Shown here: one piece after another, positions 28,895-38,315 of the stretch | Layout of the letters: each line of letters opens with the position of its first letter | Numbering within the stretch: position 1 is the first letter of the stretch | Assembly (NCBI GenBank): GCA_020444265.1 | Contig: JAHLLH010000003.1 | Location: 434,001 to 498,000, forward strand | Reading direction: 5' to 3' | Origin: a bacterium | GTDB lineage: Bacteria; Electryoneota; Electryoneia; Electryoneales; Electryoneaceae | DNA: 64,000 bases | Notes under the pieces: generated by a model | Database searches by the model: none | What the model was told of the DNA's origin: nothing | Seen by the model: the letters and a program-made list of their open reading frames with translations, nothing else | Position numbers and translations under genes: made by a program

Positions 28895-29968
28895 TTACCT
28901 CAGCACCTGCGATGTTTCCGGGTCGAAGAGGTGGGTTTTCTTTGGTTTGAAGTGCAGCTTTGCTTCGGCACCGGTGTCGAGATCGTTGGAAGGCTCGACC
29001 CGCGCGATCAACTTGCCCGCACCGACCAGTACATGCAAATAGGTCTCCGCGCCGAGCGGTTCGGCGATGTCTACGGTCCCGCTGACTGTACCGTCCCCAT
29101 TGCTCGGGTCGCCCAAGGCGAGATCTTCAGGACGAATCCCCATGATCACTTCACCCTTGGCGCCGGAGTTTTTCTGAGCGTCGGTCAGCTTAAACTGGAC
29201 TCCACCGCCTTTGAACTCGTCCGCCTCTATGGTGCCGGTTACAAAATTCATCGTTGGCGAACCAATGAAGCCAGCGACAAAATGGTTGTTCGGGCGATCG
29301 TACAGGTCGATTGGAGCGTCGATCTGCTGCACCAGGCCATCTTTCATGACCACAATGCGAGTCCCCATTGTCATCGCTTCCACCTGGTCGTGGGTGACAT
29401 AGATGATGGTTGCATCGAGACGCTTGTGGAGACGGAGAATCTCGGCGCGCATCTGGTTACGAAGTTTGGCGTCGAGATTGGATAGGGGCTCGTCAAAAAG
29501 GAAGACTTCCGGCTTGCGCACGATGGCACGGCCGAGGGCGACTCGTTGACGCTGGCCGCCGGAGAGGGCCTTAGGCTTACGGTCCAGCAGGGGAGTCAGC
29601 TCGAGGATTTCGGCAGCTTCGTTGACACGAGTGTCGATTTCCTGCTTGGTGAACTTCCGCAATTTCAGGCCGAAGGCCATGTTGTCGCGTACGCTCATGT
29701 GAGGATAAAGAGCGTAGTTCTGGAAGACCATGGCGATGTCACGGTCTTTCGGGGCGACATCATTGACAACCTTACCGTTAATCGAAATGGTGCCCTGGGA
29801 AATCTCTTCAAGCCCGGCGACCATACGCAAGGTGGTGGATTTTCCGCAACCCGAAGGGCCAACCAGCACAACAAACTCTTTGTCATGGATTGTTGTACTA
29901 ACATCTTCTACTGCGGTGACATCACCGGGGTAGATTTTATATACGTGATCCAAGACGACTTCTGCCAT
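28895..29968 (-). CDS. malK: Sugar ABC transporter ATP-binding protein (MalK/UgpC/MsmX type)
   Basis: Cytoplasmic ATPase of 357 residues, normal length for CUT1 ATPases. It shows Walker A GPSGCGKST at residues 37-45, Q-loop VFQNYALYPHMSV, signature LSGGQRQRV, Walker B VFLFDEPLSNLDAK, and the switch His in YVTHDQVEA. The C-terminal regulatory TOBE/OB domain is complete (MGIRPEDLALG ...). GTGAGGAC precedes the ATG. It is convergent with the malF-malG genes but is the only CUT1 ATPase here, so it probably energises that transporter; such ATPases can serve several transporters. Confidence 0.93.
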   Translation of the reverse strand: MAEVVLDHVYKIYPGDVTAVEDVSTTIHDKEFVVLVGPSGCGKSTTLRMVAGLEEISQGTISINGKVVNDVAPKDRDIAMVFQNYALYPHMSVRDNMAFGLKLRKFTKQEIDTRVNEAAEILELTPLLDRKPKALSGGQRQRVALGRAIVRKPEVFLFDEPLSNLDAKLRNQMRAEILRLHKRLDATIIYVTHDQVEAMTMGTRIVVMKDGLVQQIDAPIDLYDRPNNHFVAGFIGSPTMNFVTGTIEADEFKGGGVQFKLTDAQKNSGAKGEVIMGIRPEDLALGDPSNGDGTVSGTVDIAEPLGAETYLHVLVGAGKLIARVEPSNDLDTGAEAKLHFKPKKTHLFDPETSQVLR

Positions 29969-30561
29969 GATTTGTCCTCACTTCCGGTTCCCGCGGATCA
30001 GGTCAAACGATCCACTAGCTACACCCCGCAAAGATACAACGAAAACAGCTAACCTGCCCGCTTTGAAGGAGTGCTGAGAATCATCTTCAATTCGTGGGCT
30101 CCATCACATCACCAGCTCATCTTCCCTGATAGCTTACCCGGATAAATCATCGGATCCCATGTACGCTGATGCAACAGGAAGCAGAGAAATGGACCGAGAG
30201 CCCGAGGTGCTAAAAAGTGTGTTTCAAAAAGGGCTTGACTTGCATAAACAGGGATGAGCTTCAAACATTGAGGATTGTTAGCAGTTCGGAAGAAAACCAG
30301 ACGCTTGTTCGGTACCTGCCCACTTCGCACGGTGACCTGTACAGCATGATCCTCCTGCGAGGCAGGGAAGGATAGAGAGGCAGGGGTAGCGAGGTTCGAG
30401 CCTAGATTCTGCGCGGCATTACGGATGGGCTCACGTCTCCAGCGACTCTCATTTTTTGGTATTCACTCCTTTTTTAGGATACCACTTGCGTCGATTCTGT
30501 TAATAGTGTAGATTCTTACAAAGACAGTATTTCGTAGTTCAACAACCACAGGGAGAGAGAC
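29969..30561. other. 593-base divergent gap between malK and the pilus operon
   Basis: The gap contains no frame with a convincing ribosome binding site and protein-like composition. It must hold the malK promoter (minus strand) and the pilus operon promoter (plus strand). An AT-rich stretch at about 30450-30535 is the likely pilus promoter area. I see no RNA gene or repeat. Confidence 0.6.
30486..30514 (+). promoter_or_regulatory. Weak sigma-70-like promoter candidate for the pilus operon
   Basis: TTGCGT (30486-30491) and TAGATT (30509-30514) are separated by 17 bases and lie about 50 bases before the pilin start, in the only AT-rich part of the gap. Both hexamers are poor matches, and no sigma-54 site was found instead. 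Confidence 0.3.
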
Positions 30562-31017
30562 ATGGGTCAACAGCAACTTCTTCTCATCGTGCTAGGCGTT
30601 ATCATCGTCGGTATCGCCGTCGCCGTCGGAATCAATATGTTCTCGAGTTCGGCCGTTGATGCGAACCGTGATGCAGTGACTTCCGACTTGGCACACCTCG
30701 CCTCCAAGGCGCAGCAGCACTACAAGAAACCGACCACGATGGGTGGCGGAGGCAATGACTTCAACGGGTTCACGTTGGGGACACTTGACCAATCCAATAC
30801 CAACGGTGGGTATCGTTTGACCACGACTGAGCCGACGTCTGCCGGTCTTGTTACAGCTGCTCCCGCGGCTGCAGCTGCGAACACCGCGATTTCTGCAGCA
30901 GCCCAGACGATTTACATCGTCGGTTATGGTGGGGAAACGGGTCGTGATGGCACGAACCTCGTCATGGCGTATGCTACTGTAACTCCGAACGCAATTACGA
31001 CAGCCGTTTTGAACTAG
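30562..31017 (+). CDS. Type IV pilin-like protein, probable major subunit
   Basis: A 151-residue protein with GGGAGAGAG before the ATG. It begins MGQQQLLLIVLGVIIVGIAVAVG, i.e. a very short leader ending in Gly followed at once by a long hydrophobic helix, as in prepilins processed by PilD. The usual Glu at mature position 5 is absent: after the Gly come Gln-Gln-Gln-Leu-Leu. The C-terminal part is rich in Gly, Ala and Thr, typical for a small globular pilin head. Its place as first gene with its own strong terminator right after it suggests high expression, fitting a major pilin. It could alternatively be a pseudopilin of a type II secretion-like system. Confidence 0.75.
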   Translation: MGQQQLLLIVLGVIIVGIAVAVGINMFSSSAVDANRDAVTSDLAHLASKAQQHYKKPTTMGGGGNDFNGFTLGTLDQSNTNGGYRLTTTEPTSAGLVTAAPAAAAANTAISAAAQTIYIVGYGGETGRDGTNLVMAYATVTPNAITTAVLN

Positions 31018-31044
31018 TCGTTGTTCCGGAGATCAGGAAACTTC

Positions 31045-31079
31045 GATCAGGGGCGAGGCTTCTTGACTCGCCCCTGATC
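31045..31079 (+). terminator. Intrinsic terminator after the pilin gene
   Basis: A perfect 13-bp stem GATCAGGGGCGAG with its complement around a nine-base loop is followed by GTCTTT, 27 bases after the pilin stop. It probably lets the pilin be made in excess, with partial read-through into the assembly genes. Confidence 0.75.
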
Positions 31080-31146
31080 GTCTTTGACAACGCAGGAGGC
31101 GTGTGCCTCCTCGACTGGTGTTTACCAACAAGCGCAACTGACCTCT

Positions 31147-32475
31147 ATGGCTGATTTTCGGTTTGAAGGTACTTCGTTTAACGGGAAACCGGTTCACGGA
31201 GTGATCCAGGCGGATAAACTGAAGGATGCGAAGAAGCGGATCGACGCTCTCGCGCATGCTCGAAAGTTTACTCCCAAGCGCATCGTGCCCAAACGCACCT
31301 ATCGTTACAAGGTGAAAAAGGGGCAGGACAAGCCGATTCTCGGTGAGCAGAAATCGTTCAGCAAGGAAGAGGTCCAGGGAGCGCTGGAACGTCTCGGTTA
31401 TACGGTTATCAGCGTCAGCCCGAAGTTGTTTGATTTTCGTATGAAACCGCCAGAGACGGACATTGTCACCTTTGTGCGTGTGAGTGCTGACCTGTTGCGG
31501 GAAAAATTACCGTTCAATGAAGTATTGCAGCTGCTTGTTAATGACATCCAGAACCAGAGCCTGCGAGAAGCCATTAAGGAAATCAATAGCGACCTTCAGC
31601 AAGGCAAGGATAGCGAGGAAGCCTTTGTCCGACAGGAAAAATACTTAGGAAAGTTTACCGCACGGATGCTTGGCCTTGCTTCCAAATCCGGTAACATGTC
31701 CGACATCTATGAGAGTACCGCAGTCTTCCTGGAACGAAATGCAGAGTTTAAGAAATCGATTAAAAGTGCATTGATCATGCCGTTGTTCACCCTGATCCTG
31801 TTGTTGGGGGTCGTTGTTTTTTATGTCGCATACATTTTCCCGGAAACTGCATCGCTCTTTGTCAGAATGGGGATTGAGCTTCCGCCGATGACCAAGGCAA
31901 CCTTGGCACTCAGTGATTTTCTGCTGGCCAACATGGTTTATATGTTGATCGGCACCTTGATGCTGGCGGCAGGCATCTGGTATTCGCTGCACCTCGAAAA
32001 GGTGCAGATGTGGAAGGATCACTACATGATGAAAATCCCGGTCATCGGGAACCTGATTCATAAGACAGTAATTGAAATTTTCTGTCGAGTCTTTTACGCT
32101 CTGTATAGCGGTTCCGGGGAAAGTATTGATGCGATCAAGCTTTCTGCAGAAGCGTGCGGAAACAAGCACTTTGAAAAGCGAATCAATACCGTCTCTATCC
32201 CGATGATGCTATCAAAAGGTGTCGGGCTGGTTCAGGCGTTTGAAGCGGCAGATGTTTTTACCGATACCGCCTTGTCCAGGTTTCATTCCGGCGCGGAAAC
32301 GGGAACTGTGAAAAAGACTGCCTTGCAAATTGCGAATTACTACGAAAAAGAGACGGTCTACAAGCTGAAAAACGTTGTAGAGTTCATCCAGATTGTGGTT
32401 GCGATGGTGATCATGGTGGTGATGACCGGGTTGACGATTGTATCCTCCGAAACAGCGACCATCAAGCCGGGGTAA
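31147..32475 (+). CDS. pilC: Type IV pilus inner-membrane platform protein (PilC/GspF family)
   Basis: A polytopic inner-membrane protein of about 442 residues with two copies of the GspF domain and three hydrophobic segments: LIMPLFTLILLLGVVVFYVAYIF, a second from NMVYMLIGTLMLAAGIW, and a C-terminal IVVAMVIMVVMTGLTIV. The motifs FVRVSADLLREKLPFNEVLQLL and the paired FHSGAETGTVKKTALQIANYYEKE are typical. PilC links the pilus base to the assembly ATPase. The start at MADFRFEG is chosen because the family N-terminus begins so, though no clear ribosome binding site precedes it; an in-frame TTG at 31084 is the alternative. Confidence 0.88.
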   Translation: MADFRFEGTSFNGKPVHGVIQADKLKDAKKRIDALAHARKFTPKRIVPKRTYRYKVKKGQDKPILGEQKSFSKEEVQGALERLGYTVISVSPKLFDFRMKPPETDIVTFVRVSADLLREKLPFNEVLQLLVNDIQNQSLREAIKEINSDLQQGKDSEEAFVRQEKYLGKFTARMLGLASKSGNMSDIYESTAVFLERNAEFKKSIKSALIMPLFTLILLLGVVVFYVAYIFPETASLFVRMGIELPPMTKATLALSDFLLANMVYMLIGTLMLAAGIWYSLHLEKVQMWKDHYMMKIPVIGNLIHKTVIEIFCRVFYALYSGSGESIDAIKLSAEACGNKHFEKRINTVSIPMMLSKGVGLVQAFEAADVFTDTALSRFHSGAETGTVKKTALQIANYYEKETVYKLKNVVEFIQIVVAMVIMVVMTGLTIVSSETATIKPG

Positions 32476-32522
32476 GTGGACGCTCAAGTACGATCAGATG
32501 ATAAGTTAGAAAACGGGAAATC

Positions 32523-34346
32523 ATGGCGGACGAAGCACAAGTCAACTTCCGGATTAAGGATAAGCTGGGCCTTGCGCTGGTCAACCAGGGCCTGGTGGAT
32601 GCTGAAATCGTGGAAAAGGCCCTGCGTCTCAAGGAACGTGAGAACCAGGACAGGGTCAACGTGCGCGCCAAGCGAGGCTTGGCGCAAATCCTGGTTGAAG
32701 AATTTAACCAGGATCACGATGTCGTTTTCGGCACTGTGGCGAACGTCTACGGATTCCGTGAAATTCATCTTTCCCAAGAACAGATCAACGAGCATCGTAT
32801 TGAATTTATCAAAAAGATGTTCGAGCCTGTCCCGCAGTCGACTCGGGACTATATGGTCCAGAAAAAAATACTCGCCGTACGTTACGACCGTGACCGTCCC
32901 TACCGCTTGATCTTGATCGCCGCCGACCCGACCGACCGGATGATTCCGGCGATTGCGCGTGCCATGAACGTGCAAAGCTACGATGTCTGCTATGTGCGCT
33001 TGCGTGACATGACCATGCTGATCGAGCAGGTCTTCCCACCTGAGAACCAGTTCCTCAAGGATATTGAAGAAGGCGATCTCGATCTGTCGGAAGACGAGTT
33101 TGAGGATGAGGGATTTGATGAGGCCTTAATTGAGGCCGAAATCAACAAATCCCTCCTCGTCAACCTCGCCGAGGGTATGCTGATCGAAGCGGTTCGCCTT
33201 GGTTGCAGCGACATCCATATCGTCCCGACCAGCGCCAATGCCACCGACATCATGTTCCGTATCGATGGGACCTTGCGTTTGTGGCACCGCCAGGATGGGG
33301 TCCGCCCCGAAGCGATTTCGGCGGTGATGAAAGATCGTACAAAAAATGTCGATCGTTTCGAACGTGAGCAGGCGCAGGATGGTTTCATCCAGCGCAAGAT
33401 TGATGGCCACCACATCCGGTTCCGTGTCAGCGTGATTCCCATTGTGGGTCGTGAGTTCCAGTACAAGTTCGAGAGTATCGTCATCCGTATTCTCGATGAC
33501 CGCAAAGTCATCACCGACTTGGATAAGCTGGGTTTCCACGGCACCGCGCGAGAATCGTTTGTCAAGGCAATCCGTCAGCCGCAGGGAATGGTCATTGTCA
33601 CCGGTCCAACCGGATCTGGTAAGTCAACCACCCTAATTGCCGCGTTGTCCCATATTGTGACCCCGGAGATCAATGTTCTGACGGTTGAGGACCCTGTTGA
33701 ATACATCATTCCGAATGTCCGCCAGCTCAAGATCAACAACAAGATGGACTTCGAGCTGGCGTTACGTGCGATTTTGCGTCATGACCCGGATGTGGTCATG
33801 GTGGGCGAGATTCGTGACAAGATTACCGGTGAAACGGCCATCAAGATGGCGAATACTGGCCACTTGACCTTCTCGACCCTGCATACCAACGATGCCCCCA
33901 GTGCAGTCTCCCGTCTTTTCAAAATGGGCATCGAGTCCTTCCTGATTGCCTATGCGATTAACATTGTGATTGCCCAGCGGTTGATCCGGAAGCTCTGTTC
34001 AAACTGTAAGCAGGAGATCACGGAGAAGGATGATGTCTTTCTTGCTGCGGCGAAGGCAGTTGGCTTCACTGACGAAGAAATCCAATCCACAACCTTTTAT
34101 AAGGCAGTGGGTTGCGACAAATGCATGGGCGGGTACAAAGGACGTGCCGCAATCCACGAGGCGCTCTACTTCACAAAAGACATCCGCAAACTGATTTTTG
34201 AAGCAAAGGGTGATATCAACGAGGAGGCAATCCGCAACCAGGCGGTCAGAGATGGTATGCTGACCCTGCAAGCGGCAGCTCGTGCACGAGTCAAGGAGGG
34301 GGTAGCCAACATCGAGGAAGTCGCCCGGGTGACCTCGGACGACTAA
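32523..34346 (+). CDS. pilB: Type IV pilus extension ATPase (PilB/GspE family)
   Basis: A cytoplasmic hexameric ATPase of 607 residues. The N-terminal MshEN-like domain (about 10-170) precedes the secretion ATPase core with Walker A GPTGSGKST at residues 361-369, Asp box, Walker B VVMVGEIRD, and the His box TGHLTFSTLHTNDAPSAVSR. The C-terminal tetracysteine zinc motif is present (CSNC ... CDKC). An acidic insert near residues 180-200 (EEGDLDLSEDEFEDEGFDE) is unusual. It powers pilus extension through PilC, encoded 47 bases upstream. Confidence 0.93.
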   Translation: MADEAQVNFRIKDKLGLALVNQGLVDAEIVEKALRLKERENQDRVNVRAKRGLAQILVEEFNQDHDVVFGTVANVYGFREIHLSQEQINEHRIEFIKKMFEPVPQSTRDYMVQKKILAVRYDRDRPYRLILIAADPTDRMIPAIARAMNVQSYDVCYVRLRDMTMLIEQVFPPENQFLKDIEEGDLDLSEDEFEDEGFDEALIEAEINKSLLVNLAEGMLIEAVRLGCSDIHIVPTSANATDIMFRIDGTLRLWHRQDGVRPEAISAVMKDRTKNVDRFEREQAQDGFIQRKIDGHHIRFRVSVIPIVGREFQYKFESIVIRILDDRKVITDLDKLGFHGTARESFVKAIRQPQGMVIVTGPTGSGKSTTLIAALSHIVTPEINVLTVEDPVEYIIPNVRQLKINNKMDFELALRAILRHDPDVVMVGEIRDKITGETAIKMANTGHLTFSTLHTNDAPSAVSRLFKMGIESFLIAYAINIVIAQRLIRKLCSNCKQEITEKDDVFLAAAKAVGFTDEEIQSTTFYKAVGCDKCMGGYKGRAAIHEALYFTKDIRKLIFEAKGDINEEAIRNQAVRDGMLTLQAAARARVKEGVANIEEVARVTSDD

Positions 34347-34391
34347 TCGGCATGGTGTGGCCGGACATCATGCAAAACAGGCAGGTACTCC

Positions 34392-34928
34392 ATGAATACG
34401 GGACAAAGCCTTCTGACCCTCGGTGCGTTGATGTTGATTACCATCACCATCCTGAATTTCAACAGGACGATGAACAACATCGACTCCACCCTGGACTACA
34501 ATCGTTTCCGGCTCGAAGCTCTCTCGGTGATGACCTCTCACGTCGAGCAGGCCTCGCAGTATTTCTTTGACGAGGCCTCCACGGACACCACCAGCCAGAA
34601 ACTGCTTACCGATTTTGCCAATCCTAACCAACTCGGCTTTGAGGCAAACGACTCCTCTGAGGTGGATGATCTGGATGATCTCAATGGTGTCGTCGTCTCC
34701 GATACCGGTCGAAGCGGTGTGATATATAACGTGCTCTATGAAGTGGATTACGTGACCCTGTCTGGAAATACCGTAACAAAGGTCGCCTCACGCCAGTACC
34801 ACAAGCAGGTCACCCTCAAGGTTTACGACACGTATGATCCCCCACTGATTTTCACGGAGCAGAGTGGTACCAAGCTGCGTGATACGCTCAATGTCAGTTT
34901 CGTGATCAGCTACTGGTTCTACAACTGA
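34392..34928 (+). CDS. Minor-pilin-like membrane-anchored protein
   Basis: A 178-residue protein starting with a hydrophobic anchor (TGQSLLTLGALMLITITIL) and a polar, beta-rich exported part. It has no recognisable prepilin Gly-Phe-Thr-Leu-x-Glu site, but the short N-terminus, single anchor and its place between pilB and two similar genes suggest a minor pilin or pseudopilin. The following gene starts 13 bases later. I do not recognise a named family. Confidence 0.65.
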   Translation: MNTGQSLLTLGALMLITITILNFNRTMNNIDSTLDYNRFRLEALSVMTSHVEQASQYFFDEASTDTTSQKLLTDFANPNQLGFEANDSSEVDDLDDLNGVVVSDTGRSGVIYNVLYEVDYVTLSGNTVTKVASRQYHKQVTLKVYDTYDPPLIFTEQSGTKLRDTLNVSFVISYWFYN

Positions 34929-34941
34929 CGGAGGGGCATGT

Positions 34942-35622
34942 ATGTCTACCATGATCGATATTATCGGCGGCATTATGATCGGCAGCATCCTGCTGTTGGT
35001 TTCCATGACCGCCATGGACAATGCCCTTCAGCAGTTTGTCAATCACAATGCTGATGCCATTGTCCAGAACGAGCTGGCCAGCCTGTCGAACATCATTCAG
35101 GATGACTTGCGCAAGATGGGCTACGCTATTCCAGAGGCTCAGCAATCCCAGATTCTCCAGGTTGCAGATTCCAACCGTGTTGTCTTCATCTCAAACCTGA
35201 ACCAGGATCGTGACTATTTCGAAGTTGTGCACGGCAACCTGCACACGGACCAGATCCCGGATACGGTTGAGTTTTCAGTTGCACCGCTTGATACATTCGT
35301 CTTTATGGACACTTCGATTGTGCTTTATTCGATCAACCGACGTGTGAAAGTGTCCCAGGAGTCGGAAGTTTCCGGTTCCATTGGCACCATTTCGAATACG
35401 GCTGTTTTCCGCTACCTCAACCAGGTTGGGCAGGAGGTTTCCTACATCCCGGCAACAGTAATGGTCGAGGTCACTCTGATCACCGTCAACCCAAACATCT
35501 ACATCAGTGACGAGGTGATTGAAGCGAATGATCCCGTCGAACGGATGCGTGAGCTAAGAAAACTGCTGCGCGAATCCTACTGGCGTCAGACTCGTGTGAT
35601 TTCAAAGAATCTGAGACGGTAG
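34942..35622 (+). CDS. Pseudopilin-like (PilW/GspJ-like) protein
   Basis: A 226-residue protein with GGAGGGG just before the ATG. An N-terminal hydrophobic segment (IDIIGGIMIGSILLLVSMTAMD) is followed by an amphipathic stretch containing IIQDDLRKMGYAIPEA, which resembles the region after the helix in PilW/GspJ-type minor pilins (D-L-R-x-M-G-Y). A beta-rich domain ends in a basic tail (SKNLRR). It has no canonical prepilin leader. Its position in a run of three small exported-protein genes suggests a priming complex at the pilus tip. Confidence 0.65.
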   Translation: MSTMIDIIGGIMIGSILLLVSMTAMDNALQQFVNHNADAIVQNELASLSNIIQDDLRKMGYAIPEAQQSQILQVADSNRVVFISNLNQDRDYFEVVHGNLHTDQIPDTVEFSVAPLDTFVFMDTSIVLYSINRRVKVSQESEVSGSIGTISNTAVFRYLNQVGQEVSYIPATVMVEVTLITVNPNIYISDEVIEANDPVERMRELRKLLRESYWRQTRVISKNLRR

Positions 35623-35635
35623 GGAAGGAGGTCCC

Positions 35636-36892
35636 ATGTTTGGAAAAGGAGCTCTGATCTGGGTCGCTGGTTTCGCGATGATCTTTTCACTCTACTCGCA
35701 GAAGCTGAACCGACTTGCTGTTACCGCAGGGGACAACTTCAACGAACACTACATGTCCACCCTGGTGCATGAAGCGGCGATGACCGCGATGAATTTTGCA
35801 GTCAATGATGTGTGGGCGAACGATACAGATTCGGCAGATGTTTCAATCTACAGCCCGCCTTGCACATCCCTGGTGACCATTCGTCCAGTGGGACTCGATA
35901 CCATTTTAGTCCGAGTTCGTGCAAGGGCGCAGTATTTCGATGATGAGCATTATGCCACCGACAGCACCACCATGACCTTGCAAGACTCGATGTTTGCCTA
36001 TTTCTCTTACTCGACACCCGTCTCTCGCTATTTCTGGTACACCAACTCGGACGCCGGTGTCTACTGGATCACGGGTGACACAGTCTGGGGGCCGATACAC
36101 TGCGACCATGTACTTCGAACCAACGGAAACCCGGTTTTTTATGGCAAGGTGACAGCTCGCCTTGGGATCAGTCCAAATCCGGGGCGACGTGGGAACCGTG
36201 CCGACTTCTTCGGCGGTTGGGAAGTAGGGGTTGAGGCGGCGTTGCCTACCGATATGAGTCCACTACTGACAGCAGCAAACGCTGGCAACGGCGGCGCTGC
36301 GGTAAATACGAAATGTGTCTATGATCAGCCACTCGAACTCGAGTTTCTTGCAAATGGCGACATGATCCGTTCAATTGGAGGTGGGGCACCGGATACCGTT
36401 TCCATCGCAACCATTGCTCCAACAGGGGTGATCTACTCCTCCGAAGAAGTTCGAGTGAAGGGCACCATCAACGGCCAGCTTTCAATCTACACACCAGAAG
36501 ATATTTTTGTGGATGATGACATCGAGTATGCTGTGAACCCTGTTGACGATCCCACTTCTGACGATATTCTCGGCCTGATTTCCGGGGAAAATGATGTCAT
36601 TCTGACTGATAACGCTCCAAATAACAGTGATGTTGTGCTGCATGCGAGCGTCATTACTCCTCAAGGTTCTTTTTACGCTGAGAATTACAATTCTCGGCCG
36701 ATTGCAGGGACACTTAGCCTCGTCGGGAGTATCGCCCAAGGGGAACGAGGGCCAGTCGGAACGTTCGGCTGGGGGTCGTCAATCAACCACGGTTTTTCAA
36801 AACGATACTACTATGATCCGCGCCTGCAGACGATGAGCGCGCCTTATTTTCCCTACGTTCGAGTTCTAAGACTTGTAACCTGGTGGGAGTGA
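35636..36892 (+). CDS. PilX-like/DUF4900-like pilus-associated protein
   Basis: A 418-residue exported protein; GGAAGGAGG precedes the ATG. A hydrophobic N-terminal anchor (ALIWVAGFAMIFSLYSQ) is followed by a long beta-rich domain with features I associate with DUF4900/PilX-type proteins: WGPIHCDHVLRTNGNPVFYG, VYSSEEVRVKGTINGQLSIY-type strands, then IEYAVNP ... SDDILGLISGENDVIL. Such proteins are encoded in pilus operons of many FCB and delta-type bacteria and are thought to be tip or adhesin components. It is the third of three consecutive minor-pilin-like genes. Confidence 0.7.
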   Translation: MFGKGALIWVAGFAMIFSLYSQKLNRLAVTAGDNFNEHYMSTLVHEAAMTAMNFAVNDVWANDTDSADVSIYSPPCTSLVTIRPVGLDTILVRVRARAQYFDDEHYATDSTTMTLQDSMFAYFSYSTPVSRYFWYTNSDAGVYWITGDTVWGPIHCDHVLRTNGNPVFYGKVTARLGISPNPGRRGNRADFFGGWEVGVEAALPTDMSPLLTAANAGNGGAAVNTKCVYDQPLELEFLANGDMIRSIGGGAPDTVSIATIAPTGVIYSSEEVRVKGTINGQLSIYTPEDIFVDDDIEYAVNPVDDPTSDDILGLISGENDVILTDNAPNNSDVVLHASVITPQGSFYAENYNSRPIAGTLSLVGSIAQGERGPVGTFGWGSSINHGFSKRYYYDPRLQTMSAPYFPYVRVLRLVTWWE

Positions 36893-37057
36893 TCTCGGGG
36901 AGCGGATTTGGTTCGAAAAAGCGGGATGGCAACGATTATTCGCTTTTTCACCCTCAATCTATCGCATCCCGAAAATATGATGAGTACATTGATCGGGTTG
37001 ATAGAATAGTCAGTAATGTAAGTATCTGGCGTAGTGAGCGAGGAGGAAGGGTTCCAG

Positions 37058-38296
37058 ATGGACGCAGCGCAGGTCGAAAAGGTCAAGGCGCTTGTTAAGC
37101 AATTGGCGGATAAAATCCCCCACTCGCTGATCGGGACTGAGAAGCAGGAGTACATCAACACGGAACTCCTATGGCGTCTGGATGCGGATGACAAGGATAC
37201 TTTGCGCGACTTTCTGGATGGCTGCCTTGAGGATATGAGGAGGCGGGATGCCTCAGATATCGACCTTGGCGGCTGGGGATCGAAAGGGATGATCTGGTTG
37301 CGAACCCAGGGTGTGAAATCCCCCGTCCGGGAGTGGGGCACCTACACGATGAACCAGACAGACATCCTTATCCAGAACATCCTGACGCGTGACCAGCGGT
37401 CGTTCCTGTTCGAGAACCGGAACCTCGACTTTTCTTACATCTTCCGTGATGAAGAAGGGGTTCCGAATCGAAATCGTGCGGATGCTTATTTCGACCTGGA
37501 CAGCCTTGCGCTCAACATGCGAGCGATTAACACAGATCTTCGTAAGTACGATGATTACGGCTTCCACCACAATGTGACCCGGTCGCTCAGCCTGGAGCAT
37601 ACAAAAGAGGGGCTGATCCTGATCACCGGCATCACCGGGTCGGGTAAATCGACAACCCTCGATGCCATTGTTGACATGAACAACTCATCGGTCGAAGCGC
37701 ACATCGTCATTATTGCCTCCCCGGTCGAATTTGTTCATTCATCCAAAAAGTCAATTATCCGCCACCGTGAAGTGGGCGGAGATACGATATCTTTCAAGCA
37801 CGGCACCATCGAAGCACTGCGTCAGGATCCAGACATTATCATCATCGGCGAAATGCGTGACCCGGAAACCATTATGGCGGCCCTGGAAGTGGCCGACTCC
37901 GGTCACAAGGTGCTCAGCACCCTGCATACTTCGTCGGCTATAGAAAGCATTGACCGCATCATCGGTGAAGTGGCGCCGGAAGAGCAGGACCGTGTCCGTC
38001 ACCGTCTGGCCGATGTCTTGCGTTGCGTTATCTCGCAGAAACTTTGCCCGAGCCTGGATGGGAAACGTGTCCTAGCGAAGGAGATCATGATCATGACTCC
38101 CTCGATCCGGGCTGCTATCAAGAACAACAACACGGGCGAAATCTACCAGATGATCAATGAAGGCTTGAAGTACGGTATGTGCACGATGGAACAGGACCTG
38201 AAAGAGCATGTTGTGGCGAGGCGCATCAACAAAGAAACGGCGATGAGCTTCGCAAACAACAAGCGTATGATGCAACAATTGCTCACGTCACTGTAA
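37058..38296 (+). CDS. pilT: Type IV pilus retraction-type ATPase (PilT family)
   Basis: A cytoplasmic ATPase of 412 residues with Walker A GITGSGKST at residues 191-199, Walker B IIIIGEMRDPET, and the His box GHKVLSTLHTSSAIESIDRI. A region near TPSIRAAIKNNNTGEIYQMI takes the place of the PilT AIRNLIRE motif. It carries an N-terminal extension of about 80 residues relative to typical PilT. ATG at 37058 is chosen because GAGGAGGAAGG lies eight bases upstream; an in-frame GTG at 37034 precedes that site. It would retract pili or, given its divergence from classical PilT, act in a variant retraction role. Confidence 0.88.
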   Translation: MDAAQVEKVKALVKQLADKIPHSLIGTEKQEYINTELLWRLDADDKDTLRDFLDGCLEDMRRRDASDIDLGGWGSKGMIWLRTQGVKSPVREWGTYTMNQTDILIQNILTRDQRSFLFENRNLDFSYIFRDEEGVPNRNRADAYFDLDSLALNMRAINTDLRKYDDYGFHHNVTRSLSLEHTKEGLILITGITGSGKSTTLDAIVDMNNSSVEAHIVIIASPVEFVHSSKKSIIRHREVGGDTISFKHGTIEALRQDPDIIIIGEMRDPETIMAALEVADSGHKVLSTLHTSSAIESIDRIIGEVAPEEQDRVRHRLADVLRCVISQKLCPSLDGKRVLAKEIMIMTPSIRAAIKNNNTGEIYQMINEGLKYGMCTMEQDLKEHVVARRINKETAMSFANNKRMMQQLLTSL

Positions 38297-38315
38297 GCAA
38301 GGGGATAGAGGCCTC

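Noticed and set aside
29969-30561. 73-residue minus-strand frame at 30109-30330 as a gene
   Set aside because: It has no ribosome binding site, no recognisable domain and lies in a promoter-bearing gap.
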